Counted from the first letter of the stretch, positions 47,977 to 56,587 are shown. The stretch: 64,000 nucleotides of DNA from Streptomyces sp. 150FB (GCF_000818195.1 NZ_JTHL01000001.1:6155398-6219397); one strand, 5' to 3'. Notes: generated from the letters alone by a model not told the origin. Numbers and translations: made by a program.

Positions 47977-49394
47977 CATCCCAGCACGCCGACCTCGTTG
48001 TCGAGGGCGGCCGACTGATCACACCCACCGGCGTGCACGACGGCGCCGTCGTCATCCGCAACGGCCGCATCGACGCCCTCCTCGACGCCGGAGCCCCGCT
48101 GCCCGACGGGCCCCGGCTGAGCGCCCACGGCCGCTACGTACTGCCCGGTCTGATCGACTCGCACGTGCACTTCCGCACTCCTGGCATGGAGTACAAGGAG
48201 ACCTGGGAGCACGGCAGCCGCGCCGCCCTCGCCGGCGGGGTGACCAGCGTGATCGACATGCCCAACACCCGCCCGCCGTCGCTGGACGCGCGGTCCGTAC
48301 AGGACAAGGCCGCGCTGATCACCGGGCACTCGCGGGTCGACTACCGCTTCCACATGGGCGCCGACCCCGACCACCCCGAGGTCCTCGCCGACCTCGACCC
48401 GGACATCGCGACCTCCGCCAAGATCTTCATGGCCGGGCACCACACCGCACCCGTGGTGTTCCGCGAGGCGCACCAGTTGGAGGCGGCCTTCGCCGCAGCC
48501 GCGCACGGCGGCATCCGGCTCGTGCTGCACGCCGAGGACCAGCATGTGTTCGACCTGCTCGACGCGGGACACGACGAGCCGGGCTCGTACGGCGAGTACG
48601 AGCCGCACCGCCCGCGCACCGGCGGCATCGTGGCGGTGGCCAACGTGGTCCAGTTGGTACGCCGATTCGGCACGAAGACGCATGTGCTGCACGTGTCCTC
48701 GGCCGAGGAGACAGACCTGCTGGTGGCCGCCGCAGCCGAGGGGCTGCCCATCAGCTTCGAAGTCACCGGGCACCACCTGTCCTTCACGGACGCCGACACC
48801 GCGGCCCGCGGCCCGCGCACCCGGCTGTCGCCCGCCATCCGAGGCACCCGCGACCAGGACCGCCTGTGGCGGGCCGTGCTCGAAGGGGAGGCGTCCACCC
48901 TCGGCAGCGACCACGCGCCGCACACCGTCGAGGAGAAGAACCGGCCCCCCTCCGACGCCCCGCCAGGGCTGCCCGGGGTGCAGGAGCTGGCCACCGCCGT
49001 CTGGACGGGCATGCTCGCGCGCGGCGTCCGGCCCGACGACGCCGCCGCGCACCTGGCCCGGCTGATGGGCGAGGGCCCGGCCCGGCTCTTCCAACTGCCG
49101 GGCAAGGGACGCCTGGTGGTCGGCGCCGACGCCGATCTGGCGCTGCTCGACCCGGCCCGGCGCTGGCAGTTCTCGGCGAACCACGTCGAGTCGCTGTGCG
49201 GCTGGTCCGCGTACGAGGGCTGGACGTTCACCGGCAGGTTCACGACCGTGGTCACCTCGGGCCGGGTGGCCTGGGACCTGCACGAGGGAGTGTCCGGCGA
49301 ACCCACGGGCCGCTGGCTGCCGGCGGCGATACCCCCGAGCCCGGTCCCCGTCGCCCCGCTCGCCTCACCCGGACGGATGGAGGTGACCCGATGA
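47964..49394 (+). CDS. Dihydroorotase/allantoinase-like cyclic amidohydrolase
   Basis: A 476-aa TIM-barrel amidohydrolase. Metal ligands: DSHVHFRTPG (HxH), TSAKIFMAGHH with the Lys that is usually carbamylated, VLHAEDQH, THVLHVSSAEE and GSDHAPHTVEEK (Asp). This pattern fits dihydroorotases, allantoinases and hydantoinases, which open or close cyclic ureides and imides. GTG 47964 lies inside the previous gene (13-nt overlap). A pathway role in forming or opening a ring is likely; primary pyrimidine metabolism is less likely given the context. Confidence 0.87.
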   Translation: MEPLTSQHADLVVEGGRLITPTGVHDGAVVIRNGRIDALLDAGAPLPDGPRLSAHGRYVLPGLIDSHVHFRTPGMEYKETWEHGSRAALAGGVTSVIDMPNTRPPSLDARSVQDKAALITGHSRVDYRFHMGADPDHPEVLADLDPDIATSAKIFMAGHHTAPVVFREAHQLEAAFAAAAHGGIRLVLHAEDQHVFDLLDAGHDEPGSYGEYEPHRPRTGGIVAVANVVQLVRRFGTKTHVLHVSSAEETDLLVAAAAEGLPISFEVTGHHLSFTDADTAARGPRTRLSPAIRGTRDQDRLWRAVLEGEASTLGSDHAPHTVEEKNRPPSDAPPGLPGVQELATAVWTGMLARGVRPDDAAAHLARLMGEGPARLFQLPGKGRLVVGADADLALLDPARRWQFSANHVESLCGWSAYEGWTFTGRFTTVVTSGRVAWDLHEGVSGEPTGRWLPAAIPPSPVPVAPLASPGRMEVTR

Positions 49395-49936
49395 GTTCCG
49401 CACTGCTCAGCTCGACGGCCACAGTCAGTGCCGACGACGTACCGGCGGCGGAGTTCCGCGCGGCGATGGCCACGCTGGCGGCCCCGGTGACGGTCGTGAC
49501 CTGCTACGACGACCAGGGCGTCGCCCGCGGTCTGACCGCGAGCGCGGTCTCCTCACTCTCCATGGACCCGCCGCTGTTCCTGGTCTGCCTCGACCGAGGC
49601 TGCCGTACGCACGACGCCCTGACCAGCGCCGCGTCGTTCTGCGTCAACCTGATGGGGCCGGGGAACGAGGGCCTGGCACTACAGTTCGCGGGCCCCACGG
49701 AACAGCGCTTCTCCGGCGTGGAGCTGACCCAGGGACCGCTGCCGGAGGGCTGGTCCGCACCTTCCCTGGCCGACTCGGCGCTACGCCTCACGTGCCTGCG
49801 GCACGAGGTGGTGGACGGCGGCGACCACACGATCCTGATCGGCCGGGTCATCGCGATCGACACCGAGGCCCGCCCCGCCGGGGGCCTGCTGTGGCACGAA
49901 CGGAACTTCGCCCACGCCCGCCCGGCACGGCCCTAG
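49391..49936 (+). CDS. Flavin reductase (HpaC-like)
   Basis: A 181-aa FMN/FAD-binding split-barrel reductase. Diagnostic parts are AMATLAAPVTVVTCYDDQGVARGLTASAVSSLSMDPPLFLVCLDR, SFCVNLMGPGNEGLALQFAG and DHTILIGRVIAIDTEARPAGGLLWHERNF. Such proteins use NAD(P)H to supply reduced flavin to a partner oxygenase; the acyl-CoA dehydrogenase-like protein two genes upstream is the obvious partner. ATG 49391 overlaps the previous stop (ATGA) with GGAGGTG 5 nt upstream. It is the last gene of the operon, followed by a 16-bp hairpin. Confidence 0.92.
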   Translation: MSSALLSSTATVSADDVPAAEFRAAMATLAAPVTVVTCYDDQGVARGLTASAVSSLSMDPPLFLVCLDRGCRTHDALTSAASFCVNLMGPGNEGLALQFAGPTEQRFSGVELTQGPLPEGWSAPSLADSALRLTCLRHEVVDGGDHTILIGRVIAIDTEARPAGGLLWHERNFAHARPARP

Positions 49937-49972
49937 CGGAGGGGGAGAGAAAGACGGAGCCAGATACCGGAT

Positions 49973-50006
49973 GTTGCGCCTCCTCACCACGGTGAGGAGG
50001 CGCAAC
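49973..50006 (+). terminator. Terminator of the second cluster operon
   Basis: GTTGCGCCTCCTCACC (49973-49988) pairs perfectly over 16 bp with 49991-50006. It marks the likely downstream edge of the cluster transcript. Confidence 0.85.
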
Positions 50007-50218
50007 GGCGTTCCGGCCCCGGTGGACGCGCGCCCCAGCCGGCCCGCGAAGCGGGCCCCAGGACACGCCACCGACACGCGGACACGCCGCGGCGGCCGGG
50101 GCTCGTCGTACGCAGCGCGGGGTCGCCCTCCGTAACGGTCCTGCGGCCGGGCCGCCTCCGTCGGGGAGCCGTCCCTGGCCTCGCGCTGCAGATGATCGAC
50201 GCTCAGGGGTTGTCGTGC

Positions 50219-50289
50219 AGTAAGCGATTACTAGATGATTGCGATTGTTCGTCGAACGCCTGTCATCCGTATGTAGCAAGCGATTGCTA
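50219..50289 (+). promoter_or_regulatory. Two LacI-type operator-like palindromes
   Basis: AGTAAGCGATTACT (50219-50232) and TAGCAAGCGATTGCTA (50274-50289) share the core AAGCGATT and have inverted flanks of 5 and 6 bp. AA-n-CG-n-TT is the usual core of LacI-family operators. Centre-to-centre distance is about 56 bp. A TATAAG overlaps the end of the second site. Confidence 0.55.
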
Positions 50290-50444
50290 TAAGGTGCCGT
50301 TCGTTCGCCGACCGTCCGGCCGCAGACGACCGCCGCCCCGGGAGGAGGGGGCTTGAGCGCTTCGCGGAAGTCTCGGCCCGCGGCCCGCTGGTCCCGTTCC
50401 GTCGCTGGTTCCGTCCTGTCACTGATCCCATCAAGGGGTGACTC

Positions 50445-52283
50445 ATGCACCGAAGAATCCTGTCCGGTCTTTGTGGCGTCGCACTGCTCACAGCCGGCGC
50501 CCTGTCCGTCCTCCCTCGCAATGACATCGGCCCGGACAGTGTGGTGGCGCATGCCGAGCCGGTCGCCGCGGTCGGTGCCGATGTGGCTGCCGCGGCCGGT
50601 GCCACGACCCCCTTCGTGACGGTCGAGGCCGAATCCGGGAAGCTCAGCGGTGCCGCCCGGGTGCGTTCCATCAGCCCCGGAGCGCCGAAGCAGACCGCCG
50701 CGTCGCTGGAGATCGAAGCGTCGGGGTACGCGCTGGTCGAACTGAAGAACAACGCCGATTCGGTGACGATCCCGAACGCCACCGGAAAGCCGGCCAACAC
50801 TCTTGTGGTCCGCGCCTCGATTCCGGACGCACCGAAAGGTGGCGGTATCGACGCGTCGTTGAACCTGTATGTGGACGGAAAGTTCCGACAGGCGATCACG
50901 CTGAGTTCGCGTCAGGCGTGGAACTACCGTATGGCGACCACCAATCCGGACGATCCCAACGCCGGTGGGATGCCCTACCGCTTCTACAACGAGTTCCCCG
51001 TCTGGGTCACAGGCGCTCCCATCGCACCGAACAGCACCATCAAACTCCAGAAGGACGCGGCCAATACGGCCGCCGTCTACGATGTCGATTCCGTTGACCT
51101 GGAGAATGTCGGTCCCGCGCTGGCCCAGCCGGCCAACTCGCTCTCCGTCGTCAGCTACGGCGCCGATCCGAATTTCGTGAAGGATTCGACCGTCGCCATC
51201 CAGAACACCGTGAACGCCGCCAAGCAGCAGGGGAAGTCGGTGTGGATTCCCAAGGGCAAGTATCTGACGAACAGTGTGGCGCCCACTCCGCTCGACTTCG
51301 GCGGAGCGAAGGTGCAAGGCGCCGGAATGTGGTACTCGACCATTTACCGCAAGGTTCCTCTTCCCACCCCCAAGGGGTGGCGTTCGCAGGTCATGGTGGG
51401 TTCGGGTTCCGATCTGTCGGACTTCCAGATCGACGCCAATGCCATCTGGCGGGGATTCGCCGGGGACGGCGGTTCGGACTACGGAGTCAGCGCGAGCGGT
51501 GCCGGCGGCTGGCACATCAACCGGCTCTGGACGCGGCACACCGACGCCAACTGGCTGTCGGGCAGCAACGGTCTGGTCGAGAACAGCCGTACCGCGGACT
51601 CCTACGGTGACGGTTTCAACGCCAACAACAGCAATGCGCCGAGCCCCGACAAGCTCGGCCACAACATCACGATCAGGAACAACTTCGCCCGGAACACCGG
51701 GGACGACTCCTTCGCGACGTACTCGGACGCGGGCGCCGACGGTACCAACGGTGAGGTCGTCGGTACGAAGATCCTCAACAACACGGCGGTCGCGCCCTGG
51801 TGGGCCAACGGCATTCGGGTCGCCGGTGGCAAGGACATCGAGGTGCGGAACAATCTGGTGAACAGCGTGTCATCGGACAGCGCCATGGAACTCAGCGTCT
51901 TCGGCGATTCGGGACGCCCCCTAGAGTCCGCCACGGTCACCGGAAACGTTCTGCGGGGTGGCGGCGGCTGGAACGGTATCCGGCAAGGTGTGCATATCGG
52001 CTCTCCGTCCAACACCTCGCAGTTCCCGAGCGCCTACTCGAACGTAACTTTGAGCGACAACCTCATCACCGGATCGCTCACCGCAGGCCTCGTCATCGGT
52101 CCGAAGAACGTCAAGGCGACGGTTACGAACAACACGGTCGATCACCCGGCGAAGCAGGGAATCTGGGTCAATGCCGGAGTCACCGGCACCGGGGCCTTCA
52201 CCGGTAACAAGGTGCAGAATCTCCTGCCGGGTCAGGTAGCGAACCAGAACGACTCACCGAACACGTTCAAGATCACCCCTTGA
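50445..52283 (+). CDS. Secreted CBM plus right-handed beta-helix polysaccharide enzyme
   Basis: A 612-aa exported enzyme. Residues 1-38 form a signal peptide (RRILSGLCGVALLTAGALSVLP). About 50-215 is a CBM6/35-like beta-sandwich (FVTVEAESGKLSGAARVRS, EIEASGYALVELKNNADSVTIP). After PANSLSVVSYGADPN a right-handed parallel beta-helix spans about 225-605 with repeated N-x-I/V-x-x-N turns (HNITIRNNFARNTGDDSF, KDIEVRNNLVNSVS, SNVTLSDNLITGS). This fits GH28/GH49/GH87 or pectate-lyase-like enzymes; alpha-glucan cleavage is one option. LacI-type sites upstream suggest sugar control. Confidence 0.82.
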   Translation: MHRRILSGLCGVALLTAGALSVLPRNDIGPDSVVAHAEPVAAVGADVAAAAGATTPFVTVEAESGKLSGAARVRSISPGAPKQTAASLEIEASGYALVELKNNADSVTIPNATGKPANTLVVRASIPDAPKGGGIDASLNLYVDGKFRQAITLSSRQAWNYRMATTNPDDPNAGGMPYRFYNEFPVWVTGAPIAPNSTIKLQKDAANTAAVYDVDSVDLENVGPALAQPANSLSVVSYGADPNFVKDSTVAIQNTVNAAKQQGKSVWIPKGKYLTNSVAPTPLDFGGAKVQGAGMWYSTIYRKVPLPTPKGWRSQVMVGSGSDLSDFQIDANAIWRGFAGDGGSDYGVSASGAGGWHINRLWTRHTDANWLSGSNGLVENSRTADSYGDGFNANNSNAPSPDKLGHNITIRNNFARNTGDDSFATYSDAGADGTNGEVVGTKILNNTAVAPWWANGIRVAGGKDIEVRNNLVNSVSSDSAMELSVFGDSGRPLESATVTGNVLRGGGGWNGIRQGVHIGSPSNTSQFPSAYSNVTLSDNLITGSLTAGLVIGPKNVKATVTNNTVDHPAKQGIWVNAGVTGTGAFTGNKVQNLLPGQVANQNDSPNTFKITP

Positions 52284-52361
52284 GGTTTTCGAGTCGGTGA
52301 TGCATGCGGATGGTGCGGATGGTGATGCCGGGATGAACTAATCAGGCACCGTCCATTCGCT

Positions 52362-52409
52362 GCCGCAGTCCTTGGTGGATTTGACGACGAAGCCACCAAG
52401 GACTGCGGC
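52362..52409 (+). terminator. 17-bp hairpin after the beta-helix enzyme gene
   Basis: Arms 52362-52378 and 52393-52409 are perfectly complementary, with a 14-nt loop. It sits 79 nt past the stop. Confidence 0.75.
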
Positions 52410-52461
52410 TCCGTGCTTTCCGGGGGCGTCGTGGTCCATCCAGGGCGTCCTTCCAGGGCGA

Positions 52462-52467
52462 TATAAT
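52462..52467 (+). promoter_or_regulatory. Consensus TATAAT before a leaderless start
   Basis: TATAAT ends exactly 6 nt before ATG 52474. The -35 region is poor. A perfect -10 in such GC-rich DNA is notable. Confidence 0.6.
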
Positions 52468-52473
52468 TGAAGA

Positions 52474-54285
52474 ATGGGAGAGTCGGATCCTGGTTCAGTG
52501 AGTGCCGAGATGGGGCCACCGATGGGTGGTGTCCCAGGGCAGGCGTTGCGGGATCTCGAACTGCTTTCGAGCGCCATCTCGATCGGCTCGTCATTGGATG
52601 TCGGCGTTACGGCGCGCCATCTCGCCGACCTCGTGGTCCCGAGGCTGGGAGATCTCTCGATCGTAAGCCTGGCCAGGGAAATCAGTGACGGGGAGGAGCC
52701 TCCGGAACGGACCGGAGGCGGCGAATTGCACCTGCGTCGCATTGCCCTGGCGCCGGCGGACCACGAGTGGCCGGAGGGGTTCCTGGTGGTCGGCGACGAC
52801 ACCCCGCCGCAGCCGGACAAGGCGCTGATAAGGAAATTTCAGGCCGGGGAGAGCTTCGCGCTCACCGGCCGCTCCCGGATCACCGCAGTGGAGAACGACG
52901 ACCCGGCCCTCGTCAGGGCCGTGGTGCCGGTCGCGGGGGACGACGAAGAGCTCTCCGTGATGATCGTCCCGCTGGTCACGGAGAGGGGCCGCGACGCGCA
53001 CGCTGCGCCGGGTCTGCTGTTGGGCGTGGTCGAGGTGTGGCGCAAGGAGCCCTTCACGGACGCCGACGTGCAAGTGGTCGAATGGCTCTCGACGTATGCC
53101 GCGGTGAGCATCGACAACGCCCGTCGCTACACGCGCGAGCACCGTACGGCCCTCACGCTCCAGGAGAGTCTGCTGCCGCGTGCGCGGGCCACGGTGGCCG
53201 CCGGGGAGACGGCGGGGGTCTATGTGCCGGCCGGGGCCGGGGGCGGCGGACTGAGCGGGGACTGGTTCGACGTCATTCCGCTGTCGTCCGCCCGGGTGGC
53301 GCTGGTGGTGGGCGATGTCGTCGGCCGCGGCGTGCGCGCCGTCGCCACCATGGGCCGGATGCGTACGGCGGTCCGTACCCTCGCCGACCTCGATTTCCCG
53401 CCCGACGAGCTGCTCACCCACCTCGATGACCTGGTCATACAGCTCGCGGAAGGCGACGAACCGGGTCGCGGGGACGTCTCCGGGTGTACGTGTGTCTACG
53501 CGGTGGTCGATCCCATCGCCCGCCGCGGCGCGGTGGCCAGTGCGGGGCATCCACCGCCCGCGCTCGTCAGGACCGACGGCACCACGGAATACATTCCTCT
53601 CGTACCGGGGCCCTTGCTGGGCGTCGGCGGCCTGACATTCGAGGTCGCCGAGTTCGATCTGCGGGACGGTGACGTGCTCGCGCTCTACACCAACGGCCTG
53701 ATCGAACACCAGTGGAGCGACATGGGCCTGGGAATGGACACCCTCCGTGAACGGCTGACGGCGGTCTGTCCCACCAGCGGTGATCTGCACGCGGCCGCGT
53801 CGAGCCTGGTCGAGGGGATCCCGGCGAACAGCCTGGTCGACGACATCGCTCTCCTGCTCGCGCGGGTGCGCGGGGTGCCCGACGAGGACACCGTGTCGTG
53901 GAAGATCCCGGCCGATCCGGCGATGGTCGCCGACAGTCGCGAGAGGGCCGCCGACAGGGTCAGCGCATGGGGCCTGGACGACCTCGCGTACACCACCGAG
54001 ATGGTGGTCAGCGAACTGGTCACCAACGCCATCCGGTACGGCGGCGGCGACGCGACGCTGCGCCTGATTCGCGGGAGGGACCGGCTGATATGCGAGGTCT
54101 CCGACCCGTCCAACACCGCTCCCCACCTCAAGCGCGCGAGGGAGGCGGACGAAGGCGGCCGTGGCCTGTTCATCACCGCGCGGCTTGTCACGCGCTGGGG
54201 CGTCCGGTACACGCCGGCGGGCAAGACCATCTGGACGGAGCAGCGCCTGCAGCGGGATGGGCGGGATGGGCGGGATGCCGGATGA
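52474..54285 (+). CDS. GAF-PP2C-HATPase protein with altered phosphatase metal motif
   Basis: A 603-aa relative of the gene at 25555 without PAS domains. A GAF-like domain spans about 20-220, PP2C about 225-460 (SGDWFDVIPL, VVGDVVGRGVRA, AGHPPPAL), and a GHKL ATPase fills the C-terminus ([29 protein letters not shown]). The usual LYTDGLIE is LYTNGLIE: the codon is AAC, so a metal-binding Asp is replaced by Asn. DDIALLLAR is kept. Phosphatase activity may be reduced while ATP and ligand binding remain. ATG 52474 is taken from the leaderless promoter. Confidence 0.88.
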   Translation: MGESDPGSVSAEMGPPMGGVPGQALRDLELLSSAISIGSSLDVGVTARHLADLVVPRLGDLSIVSLAREISDGEEPPERTGGGELHLRRIALAPADHEWPEGFLVVGDDTPPQPDKALIRKFQAGESFALTGRSRITAVENDDPALVRAVVPVAGDDEELSVMIVPLVTERGRDAHAAPGLLLGVVEVWRKEPFTDADVQVVEWLSTYAAVSIDNARRYTREHRTALTLQESLLPRARATVAAGETAGVYVPAGAGGGGLSGDWFDVIPLSSARVALVVGDVVGRGVRAVATMGRMRTAVRTLADLDFPPDELLTHLDDLVIQLAEGDEPGRGDVSGCTCVYAVVDPIARRGAVASAGHPPPALVRTDGTTEYIPLVPGPLLGVGGLTFEVAEFDLRDGDVLALYTNGLIEHQWSDMGLGMDTLRERLTAVCPTSGDLHAAASSLVEGIPANSLVDDIALLLARVRGVPDEDTVSWKIPADPAMVADSRERAADRVSAWGLDDLAYTTEMVVSELVTNAIRYGGGDATLRLIRGRDRLICEVSDPSNTAPHLKRAREADEGGRGLFITARLVTRWGVRYTPAGKTIWTEQRLQRDGRDGRDAG

Positions 54286-54306
54286 GCGGAACCGCCGGGC
54301 CGGCTT

Positions 54307-54888
54307 TCAGCGGCTCCGTGGTGGGGTGAGCGCGTCCAGGTCGAGGCCGATCTTGAAGGGCAGCGGACGCTTGAGCGAGCCCCGGAAGATACCGGCGGGG
54401 GCGTAGGCGCTGGTCGATTCGTCCAATTCGTAGACGTGGACCACGGGCCTCTCGTCCTCGTCCTCGACGCGCCAGTAGTGGGGGATACCGGCCTCGGCGT
54501 ACTTGCGGAGCTTTACGGTGCGGTCCCGGTGGGCGGATTCGGGGGAGACGACCTCGACGACAAGCTGAACGTCTTCCGGCGCGAACCAGGTGCGGTCGGC
54601 GGAGTAGGCGGCGGTCGTCACCAGGAGATCCGGCTCCGGGCGGTTGCGGGCGTCGAGGCGTACGGTCATCTCCCGCTCGACCTCGAAGCCGGCGGGCGCG
54701 CCGGCCATCAGCGCGGTGGTCAGGCCCGTGACAAGGCGGCCATGCCAAGACCGCTGGGGCGACATCATGAAGACGAGGGCTCCGTCGATCAACTCGGTGT
54801 GGCGGGGTGCCTCGGGGAGGCGGTCCAGGTCCTCCGCGAACCAGCCTTCCGCGCGTGGCGGGCGCATCCAGTCGGGCAGTGCGGTCAT
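54307..54888 (-). CDS. Uma2-family (DUF820) putative nuclease, copy 2
   Basis: A 193-aa protein close to copy 1 at 24083: WMRPPRAEGWFAEDLDRLPEAPRHTELIDGALVFM, RPEPDLLVTTAAYSADRTWF, VQLVVEVVSPESAHRDRTVKLRKYAEAGIPHYWRVE. The acidic and Lys residues of the PD-(D/E)XK-like core are present, and the normal C-terminus LDLDALTPPRSR is intact, unlike copy 1. TACGGT (54895-54900) ends 6 nt before ATG 54888, a leaderless promoter. Converges on the phosphatase gene with a 21-bp gap. Confidence 0.88.
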   Translation of the reverse strand: MTALPDWMRPPRAEGWFAEDLDRLPEAPRHTELIDGALVFMMSPQRSWHGRLVTGLTTALMAGAPAGFEVEREMTVRLDARNRPEPDLLVTTAAYSADRTWFAPEDVQLVVEVVSPESAHRDRTVKLRKYAEAGIPHYWRVEDEDERPVVHVYELDESTSAYAPAGIFRGSLKRPLPFKIGLDLDALTPPRSR

Positions 54889-55330
54889 GGTGCAACCGTA
54901 GCGATTCCGGGGAGCGGGGGCCATCGCGAAGAGTTGCCGTGAGGCGGTCGCGCGGCCCTGCGCCTGGGAAGTGCGAGGGGGAACATCTCGGAAACGTGCA
55001 CGGCATCGCCCGGCCGCGCGTAACTGAGCGGCTCGGTGAACTTCGGGCTTCGGGCGCCGGAGCGGGTGGCGGCGGCTGGAGGTTCTGACGGCCGGTCGAC
55101 TGCTGGTCGGTCCGGCGGCGCGTACGGACGGCGCCGGCCACGCGGCGTTCGCGCGCGGCGGTGAGCCCCGGGCCCCTGGGCCTGTCCCCACCTCCGATCC
55201 GGACGGTAGCCCCATTACGCCGCCCCGCACGCGCCGGAAACCATGGGGGCGGCGCAGGACGACGCGACGTCAGCCCGAGTACGACGCGCGGCGCCGGACC
55301 ATGACGGCACTCACCACCGAGGACGCACAC
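54889..55330. other. Divergent gap between Uma2 copy 2 and the serine hydrolase
   Basis: 442 bp without a credible gene or strong dyad. Holds the Uma2 promoter at its left end and the leader of the hydrolase (GAGGA, 9 nt before ATG 55331) at its right end. Confidence 0.45.
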
Positions 55331-56521
55331 ATGACCCCATACCGGCGCGCGTTGGGCGGCCTACTGGCACTGGTCGCGGTGGCCGGCGGCACGGCGGGCG
55401 CCCGTACTGACGACACTTCGGCGCGGCAGAACGGCGCGCAGGTCACCACCGCGTACGTCATCACCGACCACCCCCAACTCCGCTCGCTCCTGCACCGGTT
55501 GACGACGGAGGACGGCGGCCCCGGTGCGCTCGTCGCGCTTCAGGGCCGGCCCGGCGGCACGGTGCTGACCAGCGGTGTCGCGGACGTGCGGAGCCACGCG
55601 CCGATGCGCGGGGACAGCCGGTTCCGGATCGGCAGCATGACCAAGCCGTTCGTGGCGACCGTCGTGCTCCAACTGGTGGGCGAGGGCCGCGTGGCGCTCG
55701 ACGCGCCGGTGGAGCGCTACCTGCCCGGCGTCGTCCGCGGCCACGGCAACGACGGACGGAGGATTACGGCCCGTCAGCTCCTCCAGCACACCAGCGGCAT
55801 CCCCGACTACCTCACCTACCTCAGCCTGGAGGACGTCCTCAACGACCCGCTGGCGCACCACGACACCGGCGACCTCGTGAAACTGGCGCTCGCCCACCCT
55901 CCGACCTTCGAGCCCGGCACCGACTGGAGCTACTCCAACACGGGCTACCTGCTGGCCGGCATGATCATTGAGCGGGTGACCGGCCACTCGTACGGCCAGG
56001 AGATTCGCCAACGCGTCATCAAGCCGCTCGGCCTGCGTCAGACGTCCGTCCCGGGCGACGGCTCGGAGATCCGCGGGCCGCACCCGCGCGGCTACGCCCG
56101 GCCGGGCGAGGACGTGCCGCTCAAGGACCTCACCGGGCTGAACCCCACGGTCGCGGGCGCGAGCGGCTCCATGATCTCCAGCGGCGCCGACTTCAACCGC
56201 TTCCTCGGCGCACTCGTCGGCGGCAAGCTGCTCCGCCCCGCCGAGCTCCACCAGATGATGAGCACCCGTCCGACCGGCAACCCGGACGGCGGGGCCTACG
56301 GCCTCGGCCTGGAGAGCCACCTCCTGCCCTGCGGCGACCTCGCCTGGGGGCACGACGGCGGCATCCTCGGCTACCAGACGACGGGCGCCGCCACGGTCGA
56401 CGGCAAGCAGGCCACGGTCATGGTGAACGTCTACCCGGGCGAAACGGAAGCCCAGGACGACGACATGACGTCCGCCGTCCGGGCGGCACTCTGCGAGGGC
56501 CGCTCTTCGAGTGCGCACTAG
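55331..56521 (+). CDS. Secreted serine hydrolase, class C beta-lactamase/DD-peptidase fold
   Basis: A 396-aa exported enzyme. N-terminal signal sequence YRRALGGLLALVAVAGGTAGA, then the serine-penicilloyl fold: SMTK (S-x-x-K nucleophile) near residue 110, YSNTGYLLAGMIIE (Y-x-N) and a late HDGGILGYQ (H-x-G). These are typical of D-alanyl-D-alanine carboxypeptidases and esterases of the family; substrate is open. GAGGA is 9 nt before ATG 55331; the upstream in-frame ATG at 55301 lacks such a site. Its stop is 66 bp from the convergent NLR-like gene. Confidence 0.9.
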   Translation: MTPYRRALGGLLALVAVAGGTAGARTDDTSARQNGAQVTTAYVITDHPQLRSLLHRLTTEDGGPGALVALQGRPGGTVLTSGVADVRSHAPMRGDSRFRIGSMTKPFVATVVLQLVGEGRVALDAPVERYLPGVVRGHGNDGRRITARQLLQHTSGIPDYLTYLSLEDVLNDPLAHHDTGDLVKLALAHPPTFEPGTDWSYSNTGYLLAGMIIERVTGHSYGQEIRQRVIKPLGLRQTSVPGDGSEIRGPHPRGYARPGEDVPLKDLTGLNPTVAGASGSMISSGADFNRFLGALVGGKLLRPAELHQMMSTRPTGNPDGGAYGLGLESHLLPCGDLAWGHDGGILGYQTTGAATVDGKQATVMVNVYPGETEAQDDDMTSAVRAALCEGRSSSAH

Positions 56522-56587
56522 GCCCGGTTTCCCGGCTCCGGACGGTTACGGGCGTCGACAGGCAGGGGCCAGCACGGGAGGCGGGAG

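Larger units (their letters stand above)
49937..50444. other. Intergenic region with terminator and LacI-type operator-like sites
   Basis: 508 bp with no gene. The left part holds the cluster terminator; 50219-50289 holds two related palindromes; the rest is the leader of the beta-helix enzyme gene. Confidence 0.55.

Noticed and set aside
52338-52820. Reverse-strand frame overlapping the third PP2C gene
   Set aside because: It reads through a 17-bp terminator-like hairpin and antisense to well-conserved GAF coding sequence; no ribosome site or family resemblance.
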